Shown here: positions 8,529-15,759 of the stretch, piece after piece
Layout: each line of letters begins with the position of its first letter
Position numbering within the stretch: position 1 is the first letter of the stretch
Program-made: the position numbers and the translations under genes
Origin: an uncultured Prevotella sp.
GTDB taxonomy: Bacteria; Bacteroidota; Bacteroidia; Bacteroidales; Bacteroidaceae
DNA length: 17,459 bases
Direction of reading: 5' to 3'
Assembly (NCBI GenBank): GCA_900318855.1
Contig: ONMG01000157.1
Coordinates: 1-17,459 of the forward strand
The notes under the pieces: generated by a model
Told to the model about the DNA's origin: nothing
What the model saw: the letters and a program-made list of their open reading frames with translations, nothing else
Database searches by the model: none

Positions 8529-9251
8529 ATGATGAAGCGTATCCTCTTGCTCTCTTTGCTGCCTTTGCTGCCTCTGCTGGTCTCAGCTCAGATTGGAGAG
8601 CACCGCAACGATTTTGCCATTGGTGTCAATGGCGGTTATGCGCTCTCTAATGTAGGGTTCACCCCCAAGGTGACACAAAGCATGCAGGGCGGAATGACTG
8701 GTGGCCTGAGCTTCCGCTATGTCTGTGAGAAGTATTTCAAGACCATCTGTTCCATCTATGCCGAGCTCAACTACACACAGGCAGGATGGAAGGAGAAGAT
8801 CGTTGACCTAAACGACCAGCCGGTCAAGGGACGCAGTGGGGCCAACGAAGCCTACAACCGTCAGCTCAACTATATCCAAGTGCCCGTCTTCGCCCATCTG
8901 GCCTGGGGGCGCGAGCATCGCGGTATGCAGTTCTTTGTGCAAGCCGGTCCACAGTTTGGCTATCTGCTCAGTGAGAGCACCACGAAGAATTTCGAGCTCG
9001 ACGCCATCAACCTCAACGACCGCGCAAACAAGGAGACCACCCAGTACGGCATGAAGGTGGAAAACAAGTTCGACTATGGCATCGCGGCGGGATTAGGTGC
9101 AGAGCTCAGCACTGGTGTCGGCCATTTCCTCGTCGAAGGGCGCTATTACTACGGCCTGGGCAACATCTATGGCAGTAGCAAGCGCGACTACTTCTCGAAG
9201 TCAAACAATGGCACCATAGTCATCAAGGCCACCTATCTCTTTGACATCTGA
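8529..9251 (+). CDS. Outer-membrane beta-barrel protein (PorT/OmpA-like small barrel)
   Basis: A 240-residue outer-membrane protein. Residues 1-20 form a signal peptide with a Leu-rich core ending in VSAQ. The mature part shows alternating hydrophobic strands typical of an 8-stranded barrel: FAIGVNGGYALSN, MTGGLSFRY, SIYAELNYTQAGW, LNYIQVPVFAHLAW, FFVQAGPQFGYLL, FDYGIAAGLGAEL, FLVEGRYYYGLG, ending in IKATYLFDI. The IQVPVF and QAGPQFGYL blocks are common in Bacteroidetes small porin-like (PorT-type) proteins. It follows the LysM gene by 16 bp and precedes the peptide transporter by 25 bp, so one transcript is likely. Two tandem ATG codons (8529 and 8532) could each serve as start. Its specific role is not known. 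Confidence 0.85.
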   Translation: MMKRILLLSLLPLLPLLVSAQIGEHRNDFAIGVNGGYALSNVGFTPKVTQSMQGGMTGGLSFRYVCEKYFKTICSIYAELNYTQAGWKEKIVDLNDQPVKGRSGANEAYNRQLNYIQVPVFAHLAWGREHRGMQFFVQAGPQFGYLLSESTTKNFELDAINLNDRANKETTQYGMKVENKFDYGIAAGLGAELSTGVGHFLVEGRYYYGLGNIYGSSKRDYFSKSNNGTIVIKATYLFDI

Positions 9252-9276
9252 CAAATCAATCATCCAATCTAATAAT

Positions 9277-10836
9277 ATGTTCAAGAATCATCCTAAGGGG
9301 TTGCTGCTCGCAGCCTTAAGCAACATGGGAGAGCGATTCGGCTACTATATTATGAATGCCGTGCTCGCACTCTTCCTGTGTTCCAAGTTCGGCCTTTCCG
9401 ACAAGACCAGCGGTCTCATTGCCGCCTTCTTCCTTGCCGCCATCTACATTATGAGTCTGGTGGGTGGCATCATCGCTGACCGCCTGCGCAACTACAAGGG
9501 CACCATCGCCAGCGGCCTCGTCGTGATGGCCCTGGGCTATGTGGCTCTGTCGGTGCCCATTCTGGCCACTCCGCAGAACAATGGTCGCCTGCTCACCTTC
9601 ACTATCTTTGCCCTGTTTCTAATAGCATGTGGCAATGGTCTCTTCAAAGGCAATCTTCAGGCCATTGTGGGCCAGATGTACGATAACTTCGAGGCCGATG
9701 CTGCCAAGCAGGGCCCCGACAAGTTAAAATGGGCACAGGGACAACGTGATGCCGGCTTCCAGATTTTCTATGTGTTCATCAATGTGGGTGCCCTGGCAGC
9801 TCCTTTCATCGCCCCGCTGCTGAGGTCGTGGTGGCTCAAGGTGCATCATTTGGCCTACAATGCCGACTTGCCCATGCTCTGCCATGAATACATCAATGGC
9901 AATATCGGAGCTGATGCCGGCCACCTTCAGACGCTTGCCCAGCAGGTGCAGATGAGCGGTTATCAGTTCACCGACATGTCGAGCTTCTGCCAGAACTACC
10001 TCGATGTCTTCAACACCGGCATCCATTATAGTTTCATCGCCTCAGTGCTGATGATGCTCGTGTCACTGGCCATCTTCTACTTCTCCAAGCATCTCTTCCC
10101 CACACCGGGAAAGAAGGAGGAAGTGGTGTCGGTACAGTATACTGCCGAGGAGAAGCGCACTATGGCAGCCGAAATCAAGCAACGCATGTATGCCCTCTTT
10201 GCCGTGTTGGGCATCTCCGTTTTCTTCTGGTTCTCCTTCCATCAGAATGGGCAGAGCCTTTCGTTCTTTGCACGCGATTTCGTCAACACCAGCACCGTTC
10301 CACCCGAGATATGGCAAGCTGTCAATCCCTTCTTCGTCATCGTCCTCACACCGTTGGTGATGTGGCTTTTCGCTCATTTCACCAGTATCGGCAAGCCCAT
10401 TTCCACCCCTCGGAAGATAGCCTACGGCATGGCCATTGCCGGTGTGGCCTATGCCTTCCTCATGGTGCTCTCTATGGTTGAAGGATGGCCCTCGGCCGAC
10501 ACCTTCACAGCCATGGATCCTGCCCGCCGGGCTGCGCTGAAGTGTGGACCATGGGTGCTCATTCTCACCTACTTCTTCCTTACCTTAGCCGAGCTCTTCA
10601 TCTCGCCGCTGGGTCTGAGCTTTGTGTCCAAGGTGGCTCCCAAGCATCTGCAGGGTCTCTGCCAGGGTCTCTGGCTCGGTGCCACTGCTGTGGGCAACTG
10701 CTTGTTGTGGATAGGTCCGCTGATGTACGATAAGTGGCCCATCTGGCAGTGCTGGCTCGTCTTCATGATTGTCTGCTTCATCTCCATGGCCGTCATGCTG
10801 GGCATGGTGAAGTGGCTGGAGCGAGTCACGGCATAA
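9277..10836 (+). CDS. POT-family proton-coupled peptide transporter
   Basis: An inner-membrane importer of di- and tripeptides of the POT/PTR2 group in the major facilitator superfamily. The ATG at 9277 gives 519 residues; a TTG at 9241 extends the frame but overlaps the end of the barrel gene and adds an unlikely polar leader, so it was not used. Residues 16-24 read NMGERFGYY, matching the first-helix POT signature except that the first glutamate of ExxER is Asn16. A GNGLFKGN segment sits in a later helix, as in this family. Many hydrophobic helices (12 to 14) cover the length. It ends the LysM-barrel-POT run and is followed by a strong terminator. Peptide transport is inferred from family; other POT substrates are possible. 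Confidence 0.93.
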   Translation: MFKNHPKGLLLAALSNMGERFGYYIMNAVLALFLCSKFGLSDKTSGLIAAFFLAAIYIMSLVGGIIADRLRNYKGTIASGLVVMALGYVALSVPILATPQNNGRLLTFTIFALFLIACGNGLFKGNLQAIVGQMYDNFEADAAKQGPDKLKWAQGQRDAGFQIFYVFINVGALAAPFIAPLLRSWWLKVHHLAYNADLPMLCHEYINGNIGADAGHLQTLAQQVQMSGYQFTDMSSFCQNYLDVFNTGIHYSFIASVLMMLVSLAIFYFSKHLFPTPGKKEEVVSVQYTAEEKRTMAAEIKQRMYALFAVLGISVFFWFSFHQNGQSLSFFARDFVNTSTVPPEIWQAVNPFFVIVLTPLVMWLFAHFTSIGKPISTPRKIAYGMAIAGVAYAFLMVLSMVEGWPSADTFTAMDPARRAALKCGPWVLILTYFFLTLAELFISPLGLSFVSKVAPKHLQGLCQGLWLGATAVGNCLLWIGPLMYDKWPIWQCWLVFMIVCFISMAVMLGMVKWLERVTA

Positions 10837-10865
10837 GCACTCGCGTTAGAACAGTATAAAAGCAG

Positions 10866-10901
10866 AAGGGGGCTGACGACATCCTTGTCGTCAGCCCCCT
10901 T
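10866..10901 (+). terminator. Perfect 15-bp hairpin terminator, probably bidirectional
   Basis: Positions 10866-10880 (AAGGGGGCTGACGAC) pair perfectly with 10887-10901, leaving the loop ATCCTT. The plus strand continues with only one more T before GC, so the T-run is short. The hairpin lies between the convergent peptide-transporter and lipoprotein genes and can serve both; on the minus strand the stem is followed by CTGCTTTTATA. Confidence 0.85.
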
Positions 10902-10926
10902 TGCTCGTGTTGAAAAGTCTTTAGGA

Positions 10927-11616
10927 TTAAAGGCCTAATCCTTTGAGTGCCTTATTTGTGGCATTGTTCACGGCGTCATTGGCCTTCTTGTTTGCCTTGT
11001 TGATGGCGTCGTTGGCCTTTTGATTGGCCTTGTTCACGGCATCGTTGGCTTTGTTCTGAGCCTTCGTCACGGCTTCGTTGGCCTTAGCCTCGGCAGTGCT
11101 TTTAGCGGCGTCGACAGTCCCCTTAGCTGTTGTTTCGGCAGCTGTCTTTGCGGCACCGGCCAGCGTCTGTGCATCGCTCTTCACGGCTGCGGCAGCTTCT
11201 TCGGCGGTGGTGGCGGCACTTGTGGGCAGGTTCTTGATTCCGTCGACGAGCGATTTGATGGTAGTGTTGCCTGTGGCCACAGCATTGATTTCGTCAGCAT
11301 GCTTGTTGATGAACTCCTGTATCTTCAGTGCGTAAGCCTTCGCCTCGTCCACCTTACCGGCTTTGGCGAGCTCTGCATATTTGGTTTGCAGTGTGGCCAA
11401 TGTGGTGGTCACGGCCTTGGCATCCTTCTTCTGCAGGACCTGTGTGAGCTGCGTGGTGAGCGAGTCAGCAGCCAACTGAGCCTCAGGTGCGTTGGTGTCG
11501 ACGGCTGCAATAGAGTCACTGTCAGCGCCTCCGGCTGCTGTGTTTGTCTTGTTCCCGTGGCAGCTTGCCATAACCATGGCCAAGGCTGCGATTGCCATTA
11601 GAAATACTTTCTTCAT
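10927..11616 (-). CDS. Alanine-rich lipoprotein with C-terminal 11-residue repeats
   Basis: Not assignable to a named family. The 229-residue protein begins with a lipoprotein signal peptide (about 1-18) ending in VMAS, with Cys19 as the lipidation site. A low-complexity linker follows, then a helical domain (about 45-118; QLAADSLTTQLTQVLQKK and KVDEAKAYALKIQEF are typical segments). The last third is very rich in Ala, Lys, Thr and Asn and ends in four consecutive 11-residue repeats of the form KANDAVNKANQ (178-221), which resemble LEA-type or apolipoprotein-type amphipathic helices. Membrane or surface contact is a reasonable inference, but no function is claimed. It has its own promoter, is divergent from the thioesterase gene, and shares a terminator with the peptide-transporter gene. 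Confidence 0.85.
   Translation of the reverse strand: MKKVFLMAIAALAMVMASCHGNKTNTAAGGADSDSIAAVDTNAPEAQLAADSLTTQLTQVLQKKDAKAVTTTLATLQTKYAELAKAGKVDEAKAYALKIQEFINKHADEINAVATGNTTIKSLVDGIKNLPTSAATTAEEAAAAVKSDAQTLAGAAKTAAETTAKGTVDAAKSTAEAKANEAVTKAQNKANDAVNKANQKANDAINKANKKANDAVNNATNKALKGLGL
10954..11085 (-). repeat. Four tandem 33-bp coding repeats (11-residue units)
   Basis: These 132 bases encode residues 178-221 of the lipoprotein as KANEAVTKAQN, KANDAVNKANQ, KANDAINKANK and KANDAVNNATN. The units are kept in register at exactly 33 bp with drifted third bases. This points to old expansion kept by selection on the protein, not to a very recent slippage event. Confidence 0.9.
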
Positions 11617-11663
11617 AGCTTCTGTTCGTTATTAGTTTTACATTAAGTGATTATATACTGTGG

Positions 11664-11671
11664 CAAATATA
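11664..11671 (-). promoter_or_regulatory. Bacteroidetes -7 element for the lipoprotein gene
   Basis: On the minus strand the bases read TATATTTG, matching TAnnTTTG. It lies 47 bp before the lipoprotein ATG. A TTTG at 11700-11697 could be the upstream box, but its spacing is a few bases longer than usual. Confidence 0.5.
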
Positions 11672-11814
11672 GTCTTTTCCATGCTACATTGTTACGCAAA
11701 GAGGCCTGTTTTAACTTTATTTCTCTCTCTTTTCCTAAAATTCAGGGTTGCCCTCTCACACTAATCCCCCTTTTCCGGCGTTATCCTTTGGAGTAATCAA
11801 TACAATTACAGAAT

Positions 11815-12588
11815 ATGACAGAAGAAAGGCCACTGCTCCCTAAGTCGGCTCGCTATCCCTTCTTGGCTGAGCCGTTTCATTGCGATTTCACGAACCATCT
11901 TTTCCTGGGGCATTTAGGCAACCACCTGCTCAATGCCGCCGACTATCACTCTGCTGAACGTGGCTATGGCATGAGTTATCTCAACCAGCATCATCTCACA
12001 TGGGTACTCTCGCGGCTGGCCATTGAGATGAAGGCTATGCCCGAGGCCTACGACAAGTTCTTCGTCGAGACTTGGGTCGACAGTGTGATGCGCTATTTCA
12101 CCAGCCGAAACTATGCTGTCACGGCAGCCGATGGCACTGTCTACGGTTATGGGCGGAGCATTTGGGCCATGATCGACACACGCACCCGCCAGCCGGTGGA
12201 CATCCTTTCTGTGGGCGATGGGGCCATCAGCAAGTATGTCGACAAGGAGCGGGTATGCCCCATTGCCGTCGCCTCAAGAGTGAAGATAGATGAGGGGCTG
12301 CGGGTGGCATCGGTGCAGATGAAATATGCCGACATCGACATCAATGGACATGTGAACAGCGTGAAGTACATTGAGCATGTGCTCGACCTTTGGCCCATGG
12401 ACTTCTATTCTTCGCACCGTCTGCACCGCCTCGACATCGCCTATGTGGCTGAGGCACATTGCGGCGATGAGCTCGATTTCTACCGTGTGCAGGAGTCGGA
12501 GCATGCTTTCAGCGTGAGCGTCCGTCGTCGCACCGGGGAGGAGAGCCACGGTGAGGTGTGCCGCTGTCGGGTGGAGTTTACGGTCTGA
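11815..12588 (+). CDS. Acyl-ACP thioesterase (FatA/FatB-like)
   Basis: A cytoplasmic hydrolase that releases free fatty acids from acyl carrier protein, ending chain growth in type II fatty-acid synthesis. At 257 residues it is the usual size for bacterial members and contains two hot-dog folds. The catalytic block DIDINGHVNSVKYIEHVLD (173-191) closely parallels the plant motif, giving D175, N177 and H179, with a likely catalytic Glu213 in YVAEAHCGDEL. The N-terminal domain is recognisable by SRLAIEMKAMP, FFVETWVDS and the GYGRSIWAMID strand. The gene stands alone, divergent from the lipoprotein and convergent with the creatininase gene, ending 7 bp from its stop. No clear promoter box was found; TATCCTTTG at 11782-11790 is close to consensus but one base too long. 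Chain-length preference cannot be read. Confidence 0.93.
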   Translation: MTEERPLLPKSARYPFLAEPFHCDFTNHLFLGHLGNHLLNAADYHSAERGYGMSYLNQHHLTWVLSRLAIEMKAMPEAYDKFFVETWVDSVMRYFTSRNYAVTAADGTVYGYGRSIWAMIDTRTRQPVDILSVGDGAISKYVDKERVCPIAVASRVKIDEGLRVASVQMKYADIDINGHVNSVKYIEHVLDLWPMDFYSSHRLHRLDIAYVAEAHCGDELDFYRVQESEHAFSVSVRRRTGEESHGEVCRCRVEFTV

Positions 12589-12595
12589 CGTTGGA

Positions 12596-13369
12596 TTACT
12601 CGTAGAGGTCCTCGGGCTTCTTCACGTCAGCCAGCTCCTTGAAGAACCGGGCGTAGGCATCGCTGCAGGCCTCGGCAAAGGCCTTTCCTTTTTCGGCTGT
12701 TGAGCGTCGAGGGTCGCCGATGCCGGTGTCCTCGCTCACGAGGTTCCAGTGGCGTGGTATCCACACCTGTCCCTTGCGCAGCGCCTCAATGCGGAAGAAG
12801 CGGCTCTTGCCGTCGCCGGCCTCTTGCAGGTTCACCAGCTCGGGGTGATAGTGCATCATCACCGAGGTCTCCACTTCGTCGGCATGGTCGCCCGGCTGCT
12901 CGAAGTAATCCTTGGCAGGAGCCATGCGGAACCATTCACTCTGGGCTATGAGGAAGTGGGGATGCGACACCGAGAGGTCGCGAATCATATTCTTGAAACT
13001 GTTGCCGCCATGGCCGTTAATGATGACGAGTTTCGAGAAGCCTTGCCGTGACAGTGAGTCGACGATGTCGGTCAGTATGCTACATTGGGTGGTATAGCTG
13101 GCATGCACGCAGAAGGGCAGCTCGCGTTGTCCGGGATTCTGGGAGCCCATCGTCACCGGCGGCATTACCATGACTCTGACACCGTAACGGGTAAACGACT
13201 TTTCGGCGGCGTCGACAGCAATGTCGTGCGACAGGATGCAGTCGGTGAGGTAGGGCAGATGTTGGTTGTGGGGCTCTGTGGCACCCCAGGGCAGCACCAC
13301 AAGGTCGTAAGGATTGCGGCGTGCCACACCGAGGCACGACACGCTAAGGTCGAATTCTCTTCTTTCCAT
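12596..13369 (-). CDS. Creatininase-family metal-dependent amidohydrolase
   Basis: A 257-residue member of the creatininase family, whose enzymes hydrolyse cyclic or linear amides with a two-metal centre. The metal-ligand motifs are complete: E32 and H34 in WGATEPHNQHLP, D43 in YLTD, H120 in NGHGGN, and E167 in the DHADEVET block (161-168). Known relatives act on creatinine, on formamide intermediates of archaeal-type flavin synthesis, or on a mycofactocin peptide; which substrate applies here is unknown. It is the last gene of the minus-strand sialic-acid set but is separated from the lyase gene by 194 bp. AAGGAG lies about 26 bp upstream of the ATG, farther than a normal ribosome site. Creatinine use is not implied; a sialic-acid-related amide, lactam or lactone is an open possibility. 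Confidence 0.88.
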   Translation of the reverse strand: MERREFDLSVSCLGVARRNPYDLVVLPWGATEPHNQHLPYLTDCILSHDIAVDAAEKSFTRYGVRVMVMPPVTMGSQNPGQRELPFCVHASYTTQCSILTDIVDSLSRQGFSKLVIINGHGGNSFKNMIRDLSVSHPHFLIAQSEWFRMAPAKDYFEQPGDHADEVETSVMMHYHPELVNLQEAGDGKSRFFRIEALRKGQVWIPRHWNLVSEDTGIGDPRRSTAEKGKAFAEACSDAYARFFKELADVKKPEDLYE

Positions 13370-13439
13370 TGTTCTGTGGCTTTAGTAGGTTTAATCTCCT
13401 TCTTTTTTTATTCTTCTTTCGTGGACGTATTCCGGGGGT

Positions 13440-13518
13440 CGTTGTCAGCGTTCAGCCCGATGAGGCGCTTGCGACAACGCCACTTGGGTGGGAGCACCGT
13501 TGCGGAAACCATTCCGCA
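13440..13518 (-). other. Structured spacer between lyase and creatininase genes
   Basis: The 194-bp gap (13370-13563) can form several hairpins. CGTTGTC (13440-13446) pairs with GACAACG (13473-13479), extended inward by AGCG (13447-13450) with CGCT (13466-13469) across a 3-nt bulge. GGTG (13487-13490) pairs with CACC (13495-13498). TGCGGAA (13501-13507) pairs with TTCCGCA (13512-13518) over a 4-nt loop. There is no T-run after the last, so a standard terminator is not shown, and no TAnnTTTG box is seen. A regulatory leader, an RNA-processing site or a short repeat element are alternatives. Confidence 0.4.
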
Positions 13519-13563
13519 GCCATAACCCCCACGCCGGAAGTTTAGTGTCATGAGTGTGCACTC

Positions 13564-14481
13564 TCAAAGACGGTTGCAGTGGCTGAAGAAGTCGATGTCC
13601 TCGAGTTCTTGCTTCATGCGCCCCTCTTCGTCGTCGGTCATATTCTGGAAGGGCACGCGGTTGCCGCCCAGGTCGAAGCCGATGAGCTTCATGATGCGCT
13701 TGCCAGCCACGATATTGCCCCGGTAGTGACAGATAACGTTGATGACAGCCTGCGCGTAGTTCTGCAGGCGCCGTGCCGTCTCGATGTCACCCTTGGCCCA
13801 GGCGTCGAGGATGCCCACGAGGCAACGTCCGTTATAGTTGGTGGTACCGCCGATGCCCCCCTGGGCACCGCCTTGGGCCAGCGAGGGCAGGATGGTCTCG
13901 TCCTGTCCGTGCAGCATGTCGTACTTGCCGTCCTTATAGAGCCGGCATTGGTTGTACTCGTAGAGACTCTCATAGGTGTACTTGATGCCGGCAAAGTTGG
14001 GAATACGTCCGTCGACAGCCTTGAGCAGGTCCAACATGGGCAGATAGGCACCGTTGAAAGCCGGTATGTGATAGTAGTAGAAAGGCAGCTGAGGTGCTGC
14101 TGCGGCTATCTGCTCGCAGTATGCCACGAGTTCCTCGATGCGTCCCACCTTGGGGAAGGGGGGAGCCATGGAGCCCACGCCCCAGGCGCCTATCTCGGCG
14201 GCATGACGGGCCAGGCGCACGCTGTCGCGCAGACAGCAGCTGCCCACATGCACGATGACCTTGAATCCATCGGGAGCCACGCTCACCCATTTCTCGGCCA
14301 GCTGCATTCGCTCCTCGGTGGTCAGCATGTAGCCCTCGCCGGAGGAACCGTTGATGAACACGCCTTTCAAACCGTTCTTCTGAAGCATCGAAGCATACTG
14401 CCCGATGGGCTCAAGATTGACGTCGCCGTTAGGGGTGAAGGGAGTGAACGGGGCATCGATGAGGCCTTTGATTTTTTCCAT
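13564..14481 (-). CDS. nanL: N-acetylneuraminate lyase
   Basis: A cytoplasmic class I aldolase that splits N-acetylneuraminate into N-acetylmannosamine and pyruvate. The 305 residues form one DapA-type barrel. The carboxylate-binding motif GSSGEG is at 45-50, the catalytic Tyr137 lies in YYYHIPAFNG, and the Schiff-base Lys167 in FAGIKYT. HGQDE (191-195) and GGIGGTTNYN (208-217) match the sugar-side loops of sialic-acid lyases better than those of dihydrodipicolinate synthases. The YYYHIPA form resembles the animal-type lyases more than E. coli NanA, which has a YNIPA form. AAGGAT lies just upstream of the ATG. The gene follows the transporter after 39 bp and so sits in the same transcript. 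The symbol follows Bacteroides usage; nanA is the enteric name. Confidence 0.93.
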   Translation of the reverse strand: MEKIKGLIDAPFTPFTPNGDVNLEPIGQYASMLQKNGLKGVFINGSSGEGYMLTTEERMQLAEKWVSVAPDGFKVIVHVGSCCLRDSVRLARHAAEIGAWGVGSMAPPFPKVGRIEELVAYCEQIAAAAPQLPFYYYHIPAFNGAYLPMLDLLKAVDGRIPNFAGIKYTYESLYEYNQCRLYKDGKYDMLHGQDETILPSLAQGGAQGGIGGTTNYNGRCLVGILDAWAKGDIETARRLQNYAQAVINVICHYRGNIVAGKRIMKLIGFDLGGNRVPFQNMTDDEEGRMKQELEDIDFFSHCNRL

Positions 14482-14520
14482 ATCCTTATAGTGTTTGTTG
14501 ATGATTATGATTGATGTGAG

Positions 14521-15759
14521 TTATTCTGCATTGTCGGTGGTGGGCCGCAGCGTGACGAGCTGAAGCATCAGGGCGGTGAGCACCACGGCAGCCAGCAGGG
14601 CAAAGCCCAGTCCCAGCTCACCGTTGTCGCTCCATTTGCCGAGCACCTGGGTGACAGCGGCTCCGGCAAAGACGCCCGTCATGTTCATCAGACCGTAGGC
14701 GGTGGCGCGGTAGCGTGAGGGAATAATCTGGCACAGAATGGGCATATTGTTGGCGTCGAACATGCCGTAGCCGACACCGAAGAAGATGCCCGCCGCCACT
14801 ACCGTGAGCAGTTGGTGACCCAGGCCGAGCAGCATCAGAGCCGGAATGGTCATGGCCAGCCCGATGGCACTGGTGTAGACACGCCCCCGGATGTTGCGCT
14901 GCACCCAGCGGTCGGAGAGCAGACCACCGGCCAGCACGCCCACGAACGACGAGGCAGCGATGGTGATGGTGGAGAGCGGACCTGCCACCTCCATCGTGAT
15001 GCCGAGGCTCTGCTGGAAGAGCGTCGGCAGCCAGTTGCGGATGGCCCAGCCGGGCAGGCTCGGAGCAGCGAAATAGAAGAGTAGTATCCAGAACGACCAC
15101 GTAGACAGCACCACGCCAAGGCCTTGGAAGATGCGTCCTTTGGGCTGGCCGGAGCGCTCGCGCTTCTCCTGGGCACGCTGGACAGGATTGTCCTTCAGCA
15201 CGAAGATGAGCAGCAGGGCATAGGCAATGCCGATGATGCCAAAGCCATGGAAAGTGGTCTGCCACGACAGCGCTGAGGCTACCGTGGCACCGAAGCCTCC
15301 GACGGCCTGACCCATGTAGAGGCCCGTCATATGGATGCCCACGGCGAAGGAGCGCGACTTGCCCGTGTGCCAGTCGGCAATGAGCGACAGTCCCGACGGA
15401 ATGTAGAGCGCCTCGCTCACGCCCATGATGGCGCGCAGCCAGTAGAGCTCATCGAAGGTGGTGGCATAGCCCATGAGGAAGGTGACAGCCGACCATACGA
15501 AGAGGCTGACGATGACCAGCCACCGGCGGCTCACCTTGTCGGCAATGATGCCCGCAAAGGGACTCACAATGCCGTAAATCCAGAGGAACACGGCCATGAG
15601 GGCACCGAAGGCCTCGGCCTTGTTGAGTTCACTGATGTCGGCCTTGATGGCTTCCTGCATGGTGGAGAGCATCTGGCGGTCCATGTAGTTGAGCAGGGCC
15701 ACCACCCACAGCAGGCCGACCACTACCCAGGGATAGCTGTTCTTTATCTTTGTGCTCAT
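14521..15759 (-). CDS. nanT: MFS sialic-acid transporter (NanT-like)
   Basis: An inner-membrane major facilitator transporter of 412 residues with about 12 membrane helices. It belongs to the anion:cation symporter type, shown by NYMDRQ (24-29) in the first helix and a GIIADKVSRR loop (70-79) between helices 2 and 3. The family carries organic and sugar acids. Sialic acid is the inferred substrate because the gene lies between a sialic-acid-type mutarotase and the lyase. Its ATG overlaps the mutarotase stop in an ATGA (15756-15759), which means translational coupling. No periplasmic-binding or TRAP subunits are present, so it should import alone. The family call is firm; substrate is context-based. 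Confidence 0.85.
   Translation of the reverse strand: MSTKIKNSYPWVVVGLLWVVALLNYMDRQMLSTMQEAIKADISELNKAEAFGALMAVFLWIYGIVSPFAGIIADKVSRRWLVIVSLFVWSAVTFLMGYATTFDELYWLRAIMGVSEALYIPSGLSLIADWHTGKSRSFAVGIHMTGLYMGQAVGGFGATVASALSWQTTFHGFGIIGIAYALLLIFVLKDNPVQRAQEKRERSGQPKGRIFQGLGVVLSTWSFWILLFYFAAPSLPGWAIRNWLPTLFQQSLGITMEVAGPLSTITIAASSFVGVLAGGLLSDRWVQRNIRGRVYTSAIGLAMTIPALMLLGLGHQLLTVVAAGIFFGVGYGMFDANNMPILCQIIPSRYRATAYGLMNMTGVFAGAAVTQVLGKWSDNGELGLGFALLAAVVLTALMLQLVTLRPTTDNAE

Noticed and set aside
9241..9276. TTG-started N-terminal extension of the peptide transporter
   Set aside because: It overlaps the end of the barrel gene and adds 12 polar residues before a normal family start at 9277.
11020..11601. 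193-codon plus-strand frame opposite the lipoprotein gene
   Set aside because: It is Cys/Gly-rich shadow sequence created by the Ala/Lys repeats of the lipoprotein on the other strand.
13579..14514. 311-codon plus-strand frame opposite the sialic-acid lyase
   Set aside because: The lyase frame carries all active-site motifs; the opposite frame has none and exists through GC-rich codon bias.
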